Assembly (NCBI GenBank): GCA_949126835.1
Contig: OX421494.1
Coordinates: 186,001 to 250,000 of the forward strand
Source of the DNA: Anisus vortex
Taxonomy: Eukaryota; Mollusca; Gastropoda; Planorbidae
DNA length: 64,000 nt
Direction of reading: 5' to 3'
The notes under the pieces were generated by a model. The model did not search any database and had not been told where the DNA came from. It worked only from the letters and a program-made list of their open reading frames with translations. Position 1 is the stretch's first letter. Every line of letters starts with the position of its first letter. This document shows, piece after piece, positions 1-13,900 of the stretch. The translations under genes and the position numbers were made by a program.

Positions 1-720
1 ATTGGATGTGTTGATTGGATATTGTTGATTGGATGTGTTGACTCAATGTTTTTGATTGGATGTTGTTGGTTGGATGTGTTGATTGGATGTGTGTGTTAAT
101 TGAATGTTGTTGACTCGATCTTGTTGATTGGATATTGTTGACTCGATGTTGTTGATTGGGTGTGTTGATTGGATGTGTTGATTGGATATTGTTGACTCGA
201 TGCTGTTGATTGGATATTGTTGACTCGATGTTGTTGATTGGATGTGTTTATTGGACATTGTTGATTGGATGTGTTGATTGGATGTGTTGATTGGATGTGT
301 TGATAGAATGTTGTTGATTGGATGTTGTTGATTGGGTGTATTGATTGAATGGTGTTGATTGGCTGTTGTTGATTGGATGTGTTTATGGATGTTGTTGACT
401 CATGGTTTTGATTGAATGTTGCTCATTGGATGTGTTGATTGGATATTGTTGACTCGATGTTATTGATTGGATGTGTTGATGGATGTTGTTTATTGGATGT
501 TATTGATTAGATTTGTTGATTGGATATTGTTGACTCGATGTTGTTGATTGGATGTTGTTGATTGGATGTGTTAATTGAATGTTGTTGATTGGATGTGTTG
601 ATTGGATGTGTTGATTGAATGTTGTTGATTGGATGTGTTGATTGAATGTTGTTGATAGGATGTTGTTGATTGGATGTGTTGATTGGATGTGTTGATTGGA
701 TGTGTTGATAGGATTGTTTT
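1..720. repeat. TTGATTGGATGTG-type minisatellite
   Basis: Imperfect 12-15-bp units alternating TTGATTGGATGTG, TTGATTGGATATTG and TTGACTCGATG. The array is cut by the window edge and nothing codes here. Confidence 0.9.
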
Positions 721-837
721 TTTCAACCGTATGTACATTTTTATATTTATACAAGCTTAATTATTTGCCCGGCTTTTCCTCGAGAAAAAAAAGCATAGGC
801 CTACCTATAGGCTACAGATTTGACTTTTATAAACTCC

Positions 838-990
838 AATGAACGGAAAGCTAGAATAATGAAAATAATATACAATTATTTATACTACAATGAACGGAAA
901 GCTAGAATAATGAAAATAATATACAATTATTTATACTACAATGAACGGAAAGCTAGAATAATGAAAATAATATATAATTATGTATAATTT
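838..990. repeat. Three-copy 51-bp tandem repeat
   Basis: Copies begin AATGAACGGAAAGCTAGAAT at about 838, 889 and 940. The rest of 720-1390 shows no supported gene; a (TA)n run is at 1389-1413. Confidence 0.9.
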
Positions 991-1450
991 ACTGAAAACA
1001 TGTATGCAAGTATTTTAAATATTTTAACCGGATTAAAAATAGACATGTATTTTAATTTTTAAAAAGTTAAGACTAACCTTGACTGAGACACCCGTCGTGT
1101 GCATGTCTAAAATATATTTTACTTACTGAAAACATCTTAGGAAAGCTATAAGACAACCTTTTAAAGAAAATATTTATGGAAATGTAAAAAAGTAGCCAAC
1201 CTATAGATCTATTACTATTTCAGAAAAATCAAACAAAGAACTTTTCAGTGGGAAATAGAAGCTAGGCCACCCGCTTGGCAGTTGGGGACTCTAGGGAGGA
1301 CACATGGAGAAAGGGAGATCGCAAAAGTAAAATAATATGAGGCAATTAGGTCACATGTCTATCAATTAACCAATGGGAATCGGAATCTACATATATATAT
1401 ATATATATATATCTATATAAATTGTGTGACGTAATTTATGGACGGACCCA

Positions 1451-1796
1451 CATACAAATTCAATGCCCAGCACAAATTCAGTACCAAGTACAAATTCAAT
1501 GCTCAGTAATACAAATTCAATGCCAAGCACAAATTCAATGCCGAGCACAAATTCAGTGCCAAGCACAAATTCAATGCACAGTAACACAAATTCAATGCCC
1601 TTTAATATAATACAAATTCAGTGCCAATCACAAATTCAGTGCCTAGCAAAAATTCAATGCTCAGCCATACAAATTCAATTTCCAGCATTACAAATTCAAT
1701 TTCCAGCAGTACAAATTCAATGTCCAGCCATACAAATTCAATTTCCAGCGGTACAAATTCAATGCCTAGCCATACAAATTCAGTGCCCATTTTCAG
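1451..1796. repeat. ACAAATTCAATGCC-type minisatellite
   Basis: About 20 imperfect 15-18-bp units (ACAAATTCAATGCCCAGC and variants ending TTTCCAGC). It ends exactly at the acceptor of kinase-like exon a. Confidence 0.9.
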
Positions 1797-1905
1797 GTGG
1801 TGTGAGATCTACCACTTTGATACAAACTGTACGTTTGGACCAGGTTACCTTGACAACCCTATGGTCACAAAAATTCTGGAGAGGGCAAATATTCTATTTT
1901 CTACA
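1797..1905 (+). CDS. Kinase-like exon a
   Basis: Acceptor CCATTTTCAG, donor ACA|GTAAGA; one base plus 36 codons. Reads C-E-I-Y-H-F-D-T-N-C-T-F-G-P-G-Y-L-D and ends I-L-F-S-T. It sits directly after a 15-18-bp satellite that itself contains TTCCAG. Confidence 0.5.
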
Positions 1906-4900
1906 GTAAGACATTTATAGAATTAGTTTGCGTAATAAGATTTAGTCTAGGAGAATATTTTAAGTTTTTTATTACGGTATCAATAGGCCTACAGCATCTA
2001 GTCCAGTGGTTCTCTTCCATACTTTCACAAAACGCACCACTAATCCTTGAAAAAAAATATAAATATAACCAAATCCATTTAAATAAATATACTAAACTCA
2101 ATTTATATTTATTGGCTTTTTATTTTAGGATCCCTTTTCCCGCACACAAACAAATGGAATATAAATTTTTTTCTGTACTTCTTAATGTATTATGTGCGAT
2201 CCCCCCCCCCTTTGCCCCAATTTTTATCGCTTACCTCCAAGGTTACGTGTAACCCAGGCTGAGAATCCCTGATCTATTCTATATTGAGTTGAGACATATT
2301 AATTTGACCTAAATAAATTGATGAAAAACTCAACAGTCTGACATCAAGGATAATGTTGTTTCAGGATAATAGTATCTACATGATGCCAGCCTCAGCGAAG
2401 AAACTGGCCTACTATTCCAGTGTTAGTTTTAAACTATTCTGCGTGTCTTTGTACAACGTGAACATTATAGTGAAGATAAAAGAAGACCTCAAGACTATAC
2501 TGGCTAACACGGATGTTTTATTTCTCACTAAAGAGGTAAAATGCAGACATTCAAATAGTTATTTACATAACGCTATAGAAAGGCAATTAAAAAGTTAGAT
2601 AATGGTACTGGATATTCACCATAAATAAAATATGCTAGCGGTAATAAAAATGTGATTACATGATATTAAAATAGGTTTTACATTATTAATTAGAGTCTAG
2701 TTCAGATGACATTTCAATAGACTGGAATAGGTTAATTACATAAGGTTAGACTAGATTACTTGATGAGATTAGATGATAGTTTAGAGTCTAGATTTTATAC
2801 GATCATGCACTTTAATTTAATTATTGGGAGGTGTAGCTAGGCTACTCATATAGACGTTGAGGTGGTAAAGCTATAGGCTAGCTAGGCTAGACTAAAATAG
2901 ACATTGAGGGAATAGACATTAGAAAAGGTTAGAAATAAAATGTATTTAAAATGTTGACTAGACTGTTGACTAGACTGATTATATTTGTATTTCTCTTACA
3001 GTGTGCCCGTACTATAATTAAAATATTTCATATTCCGGTAAGTGGACAACGAAATTGTTTAAACGTTTTTGTGAGATATTAAAACACAATTGTATCTTAT
3101 GTTCATTCTCTGAGATATTTCCACACAATTGTATCTTATGTTCATTCTCTGAGATATTTCCACACAATTGTATCTTATGTTCATTCTCTGAGATATTTCA
3201 ACACAATTGTATCTTATGTTCATTCTCTGAGATATTTCAACACAATTGTATCTTATGTTCATTCTCTGAGATATTTCAACACAATTGTATCTTATGTTCA
3301 TTCTCTGAGATATTTCCACACAATTGTATCTTATGTTCATTCTCTGAGATATTTCAACACAATTGTATCTTATGTTCATTCTCTGAGATATTTCAACACA
3401 ATTGTATCTTATGTTCATTCTCTGAGATATTTCAACACAATTGTATCTTATGTTCATTCTCTGAGATATTTCAACACAATTGTATCTTATGTTCATTCTC
3501 TGAGATATTTCAACACAATTGTATCTTATCTCTGAGATATTTCAACACAATTGTATCTTATGTTCATTCTCTGAGATATTTCAACACAATTGTATCTTAT
3601 GTTCATTCTCTGAGATATTTCAACACAATTGTATCTTATGTTCATTCTCTGAGATATTTCAACACAATTGTATCTTATGTTCATTCTCTGAGATATTTCA
3701 ACACAATTGTATCTTATGTTCATTCTCTGAGATATTTCAACACAATTGTATCTTATGTTCATTCTCTGAGATATTTCAACACAATTGTATCTTATGTTCA
3801 TTCTCTGAGATGTTTCAACACAATTGTATCTTATGTTCATTCTCTGAGATATTTCAACACAATTGTATCTTATGTTCATTCTCTGAGATATTTCCACACA
3901 ATTGTATCTTATGTTCATTCTCTGAGATATTTCCACACAATTGTATCTTATGTTCATTCTCTGAGATATTTCAACACAATTGTATCTTATGTTCATTCTC
4001 TGAGATATTTCAACACAATTGTATCTTATGTTCATTCTCTGAGATATTTCAACACAATTGTATCTTATGTTCATTCTCTGAGATATTTCAACACAATTGT
4101 ATCTTATGTTCATTCTCTGAGATATTTCAACACAATTGTATCTTATGTTCATTCTCTGAGATATTTCAACACAATTGTATCTTATGTTCATTCTCTGAGA
4201 TGTTTCAACACAATTGTATCTTATGTTCATTCTCTGAGATATTTCAACACAATTGTATCTTATGTTCATTCTCTGAGATATTTCCACACAATTGTATCTT
4301 ATGTTCATTCTCTGAGATATTTCCACACAATTGTATCTTATGTTCATTCTCTGAGATATTTCAACACAATTGTATCTTATGTTCATTCTCTGAGATATTT
4401 CAACACAATTGTATCTTATGTTCATTCTCTGAGATATTTCAACACAATTGTATCTTATGTTCATTCTCTGAGATATTTCAACACAATTGTATCTTATGTT
4501 CATTCTCTGAGATATTTCAACACAATTGTATCTTATGTTCATTCTCTGAGATATTTCAACACAATTGTATCTTATGTTCATTCTCTGAGATATTTCAACA
4601 CAATTGTATCTTATGTTCATTCTCTGAGATATTTCAACACAATTGTATCTTATCTCTGAGATATTTCAACACAATTGTATCTTATGTTCATTCTCTGAGA
4701 TATTTCAACACAATTGTATCTTATGTTCATTCTCTGAGATATTTCAACACAATTGTATCTTATGTTCATTCTCTGAGATATTTCAACACAATTGTATCTT
4801 ATGTTCATTCTCTGAGATATTTCAACACAATTGTATCTTATGTTCATTCTCTGAGATATTTCAACACAATTGTATCTTATGTTCATTCTCTGAGATATTT

Positions 4901-7900
4901 CAACACAATTGTATCTTATGTTCATTCTCTGAGATGTTTCAACACAATTGTATCTTATGTTCATTCTCTGAGATATTTCAACACAATTGTATCTTATGTT
5001 CATTCTCTGAGATATTTCCACACAATTGTATCTTATGTTCATTCTCTGAGATATTTCCACACAATTGTATCTTATGTTCATTCTCTGAGATATTTCAACA
5101 CAATTGTATCTTATGTTCATTCTCTGAGATATTTCAACACAATTGTATTTTATGTTCATTCTCTGAGATATTTCAACACAATTGTATCTTATGTTCATTC
5201 TCTGAGATATTTCAACACAATTGTATCTTATGTTCATTCTCTGAGATATTTCAACACAATTGTATCTTATGTTCATTCTCTGAGATATTTCAACACAATT
5301 GTATCTTATGTTCATTCTCTGAGATGTTTCAACACAATTGTATCTTATGTTCATTCTCTGAGATATTTCAACACAATTGTATCTTATGTTCATTCTCTGA
5401 GATATTTCCACACAATTGTATCTTATGTTCATTCTCTGAGATATTTCCACACAATTGTATCTTATGTTCATTCTCTGAGATATTTCAACACAATTGTATC
5501 TTATGTTCATTCTCTGAGATATTTCAACACAATTGTATCTTATGTTCATTCTCTGAGATATTTCAACACAATTGTATCTTATGTTCATTCTCTGAGATAT
5601 TTCAACACAATTGTATCTTATGTTCATTCTCTGAGATATTTCAACACAATTGTATCTTATGTTCATTCTCTGAGATATTTCCACACAATTGTATCTTATG
5701 TTCATTCTCTGAGATGTTTCAACACAATTGTATCTTATGTTCATTCTCTGAGATGTTTCAACACAATTGTATCTTATGTTCATTCTCTGAGATGTTTCCA
5801 CACAATTGTATCTTATGTTCATTCTCTGAGATGTTTCAACACAATTGTATCTTATGTTCATTCTCTGAGATATTTCAACACAATTGTATCTTATGTTCAT
5901 TCTTTGAGATATTTCAACACAATTGTATCTTATGTTCATTCTCTGAGATATTTCAACACAATTGTATCTTATGTTCATTCTCTGAGATATTTCAACACAA
6001 TTGTATCTTATGTTCATTCTCTGAGATATTTCAACACAATTGTATCTTATGTTCATTCTCTGAGATATTTCCACACAATTGTATCTTATGTTCATTCTCT
6101 GAGATATTTCCACACAATTGTATCTTATGTTCATTCTCTGTGATATTTCCACACAATTGTATCTTATGTTCATTCTCTGAGATATTTCCACACAATTGTA
6201 TCTTATGTTCATTCTCTGAGATATTTCAACACAATTGTATCTTATTTTCATTCTCTGAGATATTTCAACACAATTGTATCTTATGTTCATTCTCTGAGAT
6301 ATTTCAACACAATTGTATCTTATGTTCATTCTCTGAGATATTTCAACACAATTGTATCTTATGTCCATTCTCTGAGATATTTCAACACAATTGTATCGTA
6401 TGTTCATTCTCTGAGATATTTCAACACAATTGTATCTTATGTTCATTCTCTGAGATATTTCAACACAATTGTATCTTATGTTCATTCTCTGAGATATTTC
6501 AACACAATTGTATCTTATGTTCATTCTCTGAGATATTTCCACACAATTGTATCTTATGTTCATTCTCTGAGATATTTCCACACAATTGTATCTTATGTTC
6601 ATTCTCTGTGATATTTCCACACAATTGTCTCTTATGTTCATTCTCTGAGATATTTCAACACAATTGTATCTTATGTCCATTCTCTGAGATATTTCAACAC
6701 AATTGTATCTTATGTTCATTCTATGAGATATTTTAACACAATTGTATCTTATGTTCATTCTCTGAGATATTTTAACACAATTGTATTGTATATCCATTCT
6801 GTGAGATATTTTAATGAAATAGGCTATACTTTGTATGAATCAATTTTAGGAATATTTTGATGAAGGTAAAATATTTTGTATGGCTGGTAAGGTTTCTTCG
6901 ACCGGGCAATTTAGCAATGACCTGGATTTCGGCTCTGGATTTCATTAGCCCCGGGTATGTATCCCGGTCTTCGCTGGCGCCCCTTATCTTATAAAATATA
7001 GGGGAGATGGTGTGCGCCGAGTATGTCTCCCGGTCTCCGCTGGCAATGACAATGTATTTCAACTAGTAGATAGTCTAAGATAGTTGTAGAATTAATTCAC
7101 CCGTTGCCTGCCTGTCAGAAAGTAAATAATGTTCAAATCGAATGTGTGTGATCTCAACCAGTCATCTGCCTGGGTGACGGTTGTTTTTACACAGGCTCGC
7201 TACATGAATTTTTGCGCACGCATTCAGTCAAAACCCCTCTCCCTCTCTACACACGTACACAAATTGTCCTGCATCCAAAATCAGTAAGTTCCTCTTGCTC
7301 TATTTTTGTTTAATCTTACTATTGGAACAGAACCATTTTAAATCTGGTTTCGGGTTCTTGAGAAAGTCTGGGTTTTCCCGGGTAAGCAATTCCGTAAGGG
7401 TTAGGGTAAGGGATTTTATATCACTTGTCCATGTGTAATGAATTATCTTTAAGTAAATTTATTTTTCTTTTCTTCAGGTCAACAGAGTGGTAAGTACATT
7501 TTATTTACTAAGGTTTTTTTTTTAAATAATAAATTTATATATCCGGTACCTGGTAGTTTTCATACAAAAAAGGCTCTTCTGGTGATGTTAAGGAAATCAA
7601 ATTGTATTTATGTAATTTTCTCGTGAATATAGTGTCTCCAGATGAATAAACAATTGCCTAAATACATTGGATTCTGGTTGAAATCATTTTCTAAGAAAAC
7701 TTGTATGGTGATCATTTGTGATGGTTTGAAAGCAGTCTACTTGACAATAGGTAAGTCTCTGTTTGTGATGGTTTGAGAGCACTTGACAATACGTAAGTCA
7801 ATGTTTGTGTTGGTTTGAGAGCACTTGACAATACGTAAGTCAATGTTTGTGTTGGTTTGAGAGCACTTGACAATACGTAAGTCAATGTTTGTGTTGGTTT

Positions 7901-10900
7901 GAGAGCACTTGACAATACGTAAGTCAATGTTTGTGTTTGTTTGAGAGCACTTGACAATACGTAAGTCAATGTTTGTGTTGGTTTGAGAGCACTTGACAAT
8001 AAGTAAGTCAATGTTTGTGTTGGTTTGAGAGCACTTGACAATACGTAAGTCAATGTTTGTGTTGGTTTGAGAGCACTTGACAATAAGTAAGTCAATGTTT
8101 GTGATGGTTTGAGAGCACTTGACAATAAGTAAGTCAATGTTTGTGTTGGTTTAAGAGCACTTTACAATAAGTAAGTCAATGTTTGTGTTGGTTTGAGAGC
8201 ACTTGACAATAAGTAAGTCAATGTTTGTGTTGGTTTGAGAGCACTTGACAATAAGTAAGTCAATGTTTGTGATAATTTGAGAGCACTTGACAATAAGTAA
8301 GTCAATGTTTGTGATGGTTTGAGAGCACTTGACAATAAGTAAGTCAATGTTTGTGATGGTTTGAGAGCACTTGACAATAAGTAAGTCAATGTTTGTGTTG
8401 GTTTGAGAGCACTTGACAATAAGTAAGTCAATGTTTGTGTTGGTTTGAGAACACTTGACAATAAGTAAGTCAATGTTTGTGATGGTTTGAGAGCACTTGA
8501 CAATAAGTAAGTCAATGTTTGTGTTGGTTTAAGAGCACTTTACAATAAGTAAGTCAATGTTTGTGTTGGTTTGAGAGCACTTGACAATAAGTAAGTCAAT
8601 GTTTGTGTTGGTTTGAGAGCACTTGACAATAAGTAAGTCAATGTTTGTGATAATTTGAGAGCACTTGACAATAAGTAAGTCAATGTTTGTGATGGTTTGA
8701 GAGCACTTGACAATAAGTTAGTCAATGTTTGTGATGGTATGAGAGCCCTTGACAATAAGTCAATGTCTGTGTTTGTTTGAGAACACTTGACAATAAGTAA
8801 GTCAATGTTTGTGATGGTTTGAGAGCACTTGACAATAAGTAAGTCAATGTTTGTGTTGGTTTAAGAGCACTTTACAATAAGTAAGTCAATGTTTGTGTTG
8901 GTTTGAGAGCACTTGACAATAAGTAAGTCAATTTTTGTGTTGGTTTGAGAGCACTTAACAATAAGTAAGTCTATGTTTGTGATGGTTTGAGAGCCATTGA
9001 CAATAACTCAATGTTTGTGATGGTTTGAGAGCACTTGACAATAAGTTTATGTTTGTGTTAGTTTGAGAGCCCTTGACAATAGGTAAGTCAATGTCTGTGA
9101 TGGTTTGAGAGCAATTAACAAAAAGTAAGTCAATGTTTGTGATGGTTTCAGAGCACTTGACAATAAGTAAGTCTATGTTTGTGATGGTTTGAGAGCACTT
9201 GACAATAATTAAGTCAATGTTTGTGATGGTTTGAGAGCACTTGACAATAAATAAGTCAATGTTTGTGATGGTTTGAGAGCACTTGACAATAAGTAAGACA
9301 ATGTTTGTGATGGTTTGAGATCACTTGATAATAAGTAAGACAATGTTTGTGATGGTTTGAGAGCACTTGACAATAAGTAAGACAATGTTTGTGATGGTTT
9401 GAGAGCACTTGACAATAAGTAAGACATTGTTTGTGATGGTTTGAGAGCACTTGACAATAAGTTAGTCAATGTTTGTGATGGTATGAGAGCCCTTGACAAT
9501 AAGTCAATGTCTGTGTTTGTTTGAGAACACTTGACAATAAGTAAGTCAATGTTTGTGATGGTTTGAGAGCACTTGACAATAAGTAAGTCAATGTTTGTGT
9601 TGGTTTAAGAGCACTTTACAATAAGTAAGTCAATGTTTGTGTTGGTTTGAGAGCACTTGACAATAAGTAAGTCAATTTTTGTGTTGGTTTGAGAGCACTT
9701 AACAATAAGTAAGTCTATGTTTGTGATGGTTTGAGAGCCATTGACAATAACTCAATGTTTGTGATGGTTTGAGAGCACTTGACAATAAGTTTATGTTTGT
9801 GTTAGTTTGAGAGCCCTTGACAATAGGTAAGTCAATGTCTGTGATGGTTTGAGAGCAATTAACAAAAAGTAAGTCAATGTTTGTGATGGTTTCAGAGCAC
9901 TTGACAATAAGTAAGTCTATGTTTGTGATGGTTTGAGAGCACTTGACAATAATTAAGTCAATGTTTGTGATGGTTTGAGAGCACTTGACAATAAGTAAGA
10001 CAATGTTTGTGATGGTTTGAGAGCACTTGACAATAAGTAAGACAATGTTTGTGATGGTTTGAGAGCACTTGACAATAAGTAAGACAATGTTTGTGATGGT
10101 TTGAGAGCACTTGACAATAAGGCAATGTTTGTGATGGTTTGAGAGCACTTGACAATAGGTCAATGTTTGTGATGGCTAATGATGTAAGTCAGTATTTTCC
10201 TAATCTAAATAATTAATAGCATTAAGCACTTTATATCAATATACTGTATGTACTATGTACCTCGCCTATAATACCTGTAAGCTTATTTGTTATAAGCAAA
10301 CTTCACTGACTTTATAAATTATAAACCTACACACGATGAAACAAAAGCGGGCACACAACGTCGAATCGACGGGCGTTGTTTCCCGGCTGGGACCTATATT
10401 TAAAAAAAAAAAAACTTTCTTAAAGCCTAATTAATTATGTATTGCTGACTTATGATGTTATTGTATGTATCGTTTCACTGACAGATGTCCAAACAGACAT
10501 GACAGGAAAGTTTCTATCACATTATTATAAAGAAACCACAGTGGTGGACATGTTTGGCACACATCAAGCTTTTATAGCAGGTCAGACATTTTGATAGTTT
10601 TTCCATGGAGATTTTCTAGTCTTTGTTCTGCTCTCTTTCTCAATGATTAGAATTGTGGGTAGAGTGAAAGTTACCGGTACCTGGGTATTTACAAAGTTTT
10701 AGTTTTGTCGTCTGCTAATCACTATTAGGCTTTAATGATAAATAATAAGGAAATGTAGCCAATCGCTCCAAGGCAGTGAAATGACAGTTAATAACCTATG
10801 CTGGGAAAATGATTTTCAAAAGGAAAATAAATGATGACAATTTCATATCAGGTATATTTATTTGTAGGAATAATAACCCCATTTAAAAGAATTACAAATA

Positions 10901-13900
10901 GATCTATAGATCTAGTAAATTAAATATTATTTTCTACTGAGCCAGTAGAACATAATAGCTTACAAACATTACCCCTGTGAAAGTGTAATTCTATCAACTT
11001 TAAAAATAGTCCAATAGAAACATTTGTTTAGGAATATGTCAGTCTAGCTCAGGGGTCAGGAACCCATGGCTCGCGAGCCAGATGTGGTTCTTTTGATGGC
11101 TGCATCTGGCTCGCAGACAAATGTTCGGTTATTAAAAAAGATTTTTTAAAATACTTTTTTATCTACATATTAATTGCATATCAATATTTCATTCTACAAA
11201 TGAGCTAAAGTCTACTGCAGCTCAGCATCAGAAGAATTTAGAGACATAATTATTGTACTTTTAGTGTTGAAATTACACAAAATGCACACATTTACTTGAA
11301 TTTTTGTTTAAAACATAATGTAGCCTATGGCTCTCACAGAATTATTTTTCAAAATATGTGGTGTCTATGGCTCTCTCAGACAAAAAGGTTCTTGACCTCT
11401 GGTCTAGCTAGACAATGGTGCCAGTGCAAAAAAAAAAAAATTATTAAAAATAACATAGCGGCATAAAAAAATCATCAAATGATCTTGAATGAAATAGGGC
11501 CTACCTGTACTAGTGCCTACCTGTACTAGGGCCTACCTGTACTAGGGCCTACCTGTACTAGGGCCTATCTGTACTAGGGCCTACCTGTACTAGGGCCTAC
11601 CGGTGTAAGGGCCTACCTGTACTAGGGCCTACATGTACAAGGGCCTACCTGTACTAGGGCCTACCTGTACTAGGGCCTACCTCTACTAGGGCCTACCTGT
11701 ACTAGGGCCTACCTCTACTAGGGCCTACCTGTACTAGGGCCTACCTGTACTAGGGCCTACCTCTACTAGAGCCTACCTGTACTAGGGCCTACCTCTACTA
11801 GGGCCTATCTGTACTAGGGCCTACCTGTAGGCTACTAGTGGGGTCTACCTCTTTTAGGTCCTACCTCTACTAGGGCGTACCTCTACTAGGGCCTACCTTT
11901 ACTAGGGCCTACCTCTACAGGGCCTACCTCTACTAGGGCCTACCTCTACTAGGGCCTACCTCTACTAGGGCCTACGGCGTTGTTGGCCTAGTTGTAGCCC
12001 CTGTGAGAGGGAACGAACTTACAAAATAATTAAACAAGGAAGTCTAGGTTTATTCGATTTAATATAATAACATATTATGGCTGGCATAGCCGGGGTGGAT
12101 GCGGGGCTCTCTCATCTCATGAAATGCTCCAATGGCTTGCGTCTCTAATTGCCTCTGACAGCCGAATCCAGCTCCTGGCCTTCATGAGTGATTTGAAAAT
12201 AAGTCCGGCGAAGCCCGTTCCTAACTAACAGGAGAAGGGGTGAAAGGCGGACCACTGGCGCCTAAAAACCAGTTGCTTCGGGCAGATGTTGTTGGCTGCT
12301 CATCTAGGAGAAGGAAACTCTGACTTCAAACCTCCGCTGCCTTGCGGCTACACTCCTTCCTGAGAAAGGCTAGGGGAGTAAACCCTGATCACAAATCAGG
12401 AGACGGAATCCCTAAGGCAGTCTGGCGTTGCCTGCAACGTCTCTCTGGCAATTCCTGCGACGCAGCTGATACCAAGTTGTACTGGCTCCGCCTTTCCCTT
12501 GGACCCATCAGCTGAGTTGAGAGTGGGAGTCTGCTGCATGGGCAACAGCTTATTCTCTACATCACCTGCCCAGGCCTGTGCCCTTGAGAGGACACTCCAG
12601 CTTCGCCTCACAGCGTCGACACAACACGGGAAGCAGTAGTTACCGGTTATACGCCACCCGCTCAATTGGCGTAGAGCTGGCGCCAGGGACTGCTTCCGAG
12701 GGTGGGAGAGATGACAATGTCTCATTGGACAGCTACCGCCCGCCTCAAGCTGGGCAGCCCCCAGTCAATTAGGTGCTATCCCGTCACAGTTTGCCTGCCT
12801 TACTGGGTGCGTAGGGCTTAGGGCACACACATGCCCGACAAGTGGACTGCAACTCATGCACCAAGCAATAAAATAAAAACAAAAAGGAAAACCCCAATCC
12901 TTAAACTTAAACTGGGGAGCTGGAATGTACGGACACTGACTCCCGGGCTGTCAGACAACCTTCAAGACATCAGCGATGCTCGGAAAACATCAGTCATCAA
13001 CAACGAACTCGTAAGGCTACGGGTCGACATAGCCACTTTACAAGAGACACGGCTGCCAGGTTCCGGGTCCCTAAGAGAAAGAGACTTCACATTTTTCTGG
13101 CAAGGTAAAAGTGGGGAAGAAGAGAATACGGCGTCGGATTTGCTGTCCGGAACTCCCTCCTGGGGATGATAGTACCCTGCCAACAGGGAACTGAAAGACT
13201 ACTTTCACTCCGCCTCCAGACCTCAACAGGGCCCGCCAACCTAATCAGTGCATACGCACCAACTCTCAGCGCCACCACGCACACCAAAGATGAGTTCTAT
13301 GACCAGCTGGACTCACTGCTAGGCACAATCCCCAAAGATGAACATTTGATATTATTGGGCGACTTCAATGCTAGGGTGGGTGCTGACTACGTTTCATGGC
13401 CCTCCTGTTTGGGAAGATTCGGCACGGGAAAGATGAACGAAAACGGACAGAGACTCTTGGAACTGTGTTCTTATCATGATCTATGCATCACCAACACTTT
13501 CTTTCAGACAAAGCCCCAGCATAGGGTATCATGGAGACATCCCCGCTCTAAACACTGACACCAGCTGGACCTGACTCATCTCCAGGCGTTCCGCAATGAA
13601 GCAGGTTCTTCTCACTCGCACCTTCCATAGTGCAGACTGCGACACTGACCATTCACTGGTGTGTTACAAGATGAGATTGCTGCCCAAGAAAATCCACCGA
13701 TCCAGACCAGAAGGCAGACCCCGCATTGAGCAAGACATATCACCCAGACAGGAAAACAGAGTTCATGCAAGCTCTATAGAACTCACTAGACACTGATCTC
13801 CCTGGCTTTAGTGCCAAAGAAAAGTGGGACTACCTCAGAGAAACAATACACAGCACAGCCATGCAGGTCTTTGGAAGAAAAAAGACAAAAAACAATGACT

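Noticed and set aside
1237..1328. Possible exon between TTTTCAG and AAA|GTAAAA
   Set aside because: Open frame in one phase but no resemblance to the kinase family and no phase fit that could be confirmed.
3055..6797. Very long open frames (up to 874 codons) on both strands
   Set aside because: They are the 39-bp satellite read in several frames; period divisible by three keeps all frames open. No start context, domain or composition of a real protein.
7712..10163. Minus-strand repeat proteins (L-S-S-A-L-K-P-T-Q type)
   Set aside because: Translation of the 42-bp satellite only.
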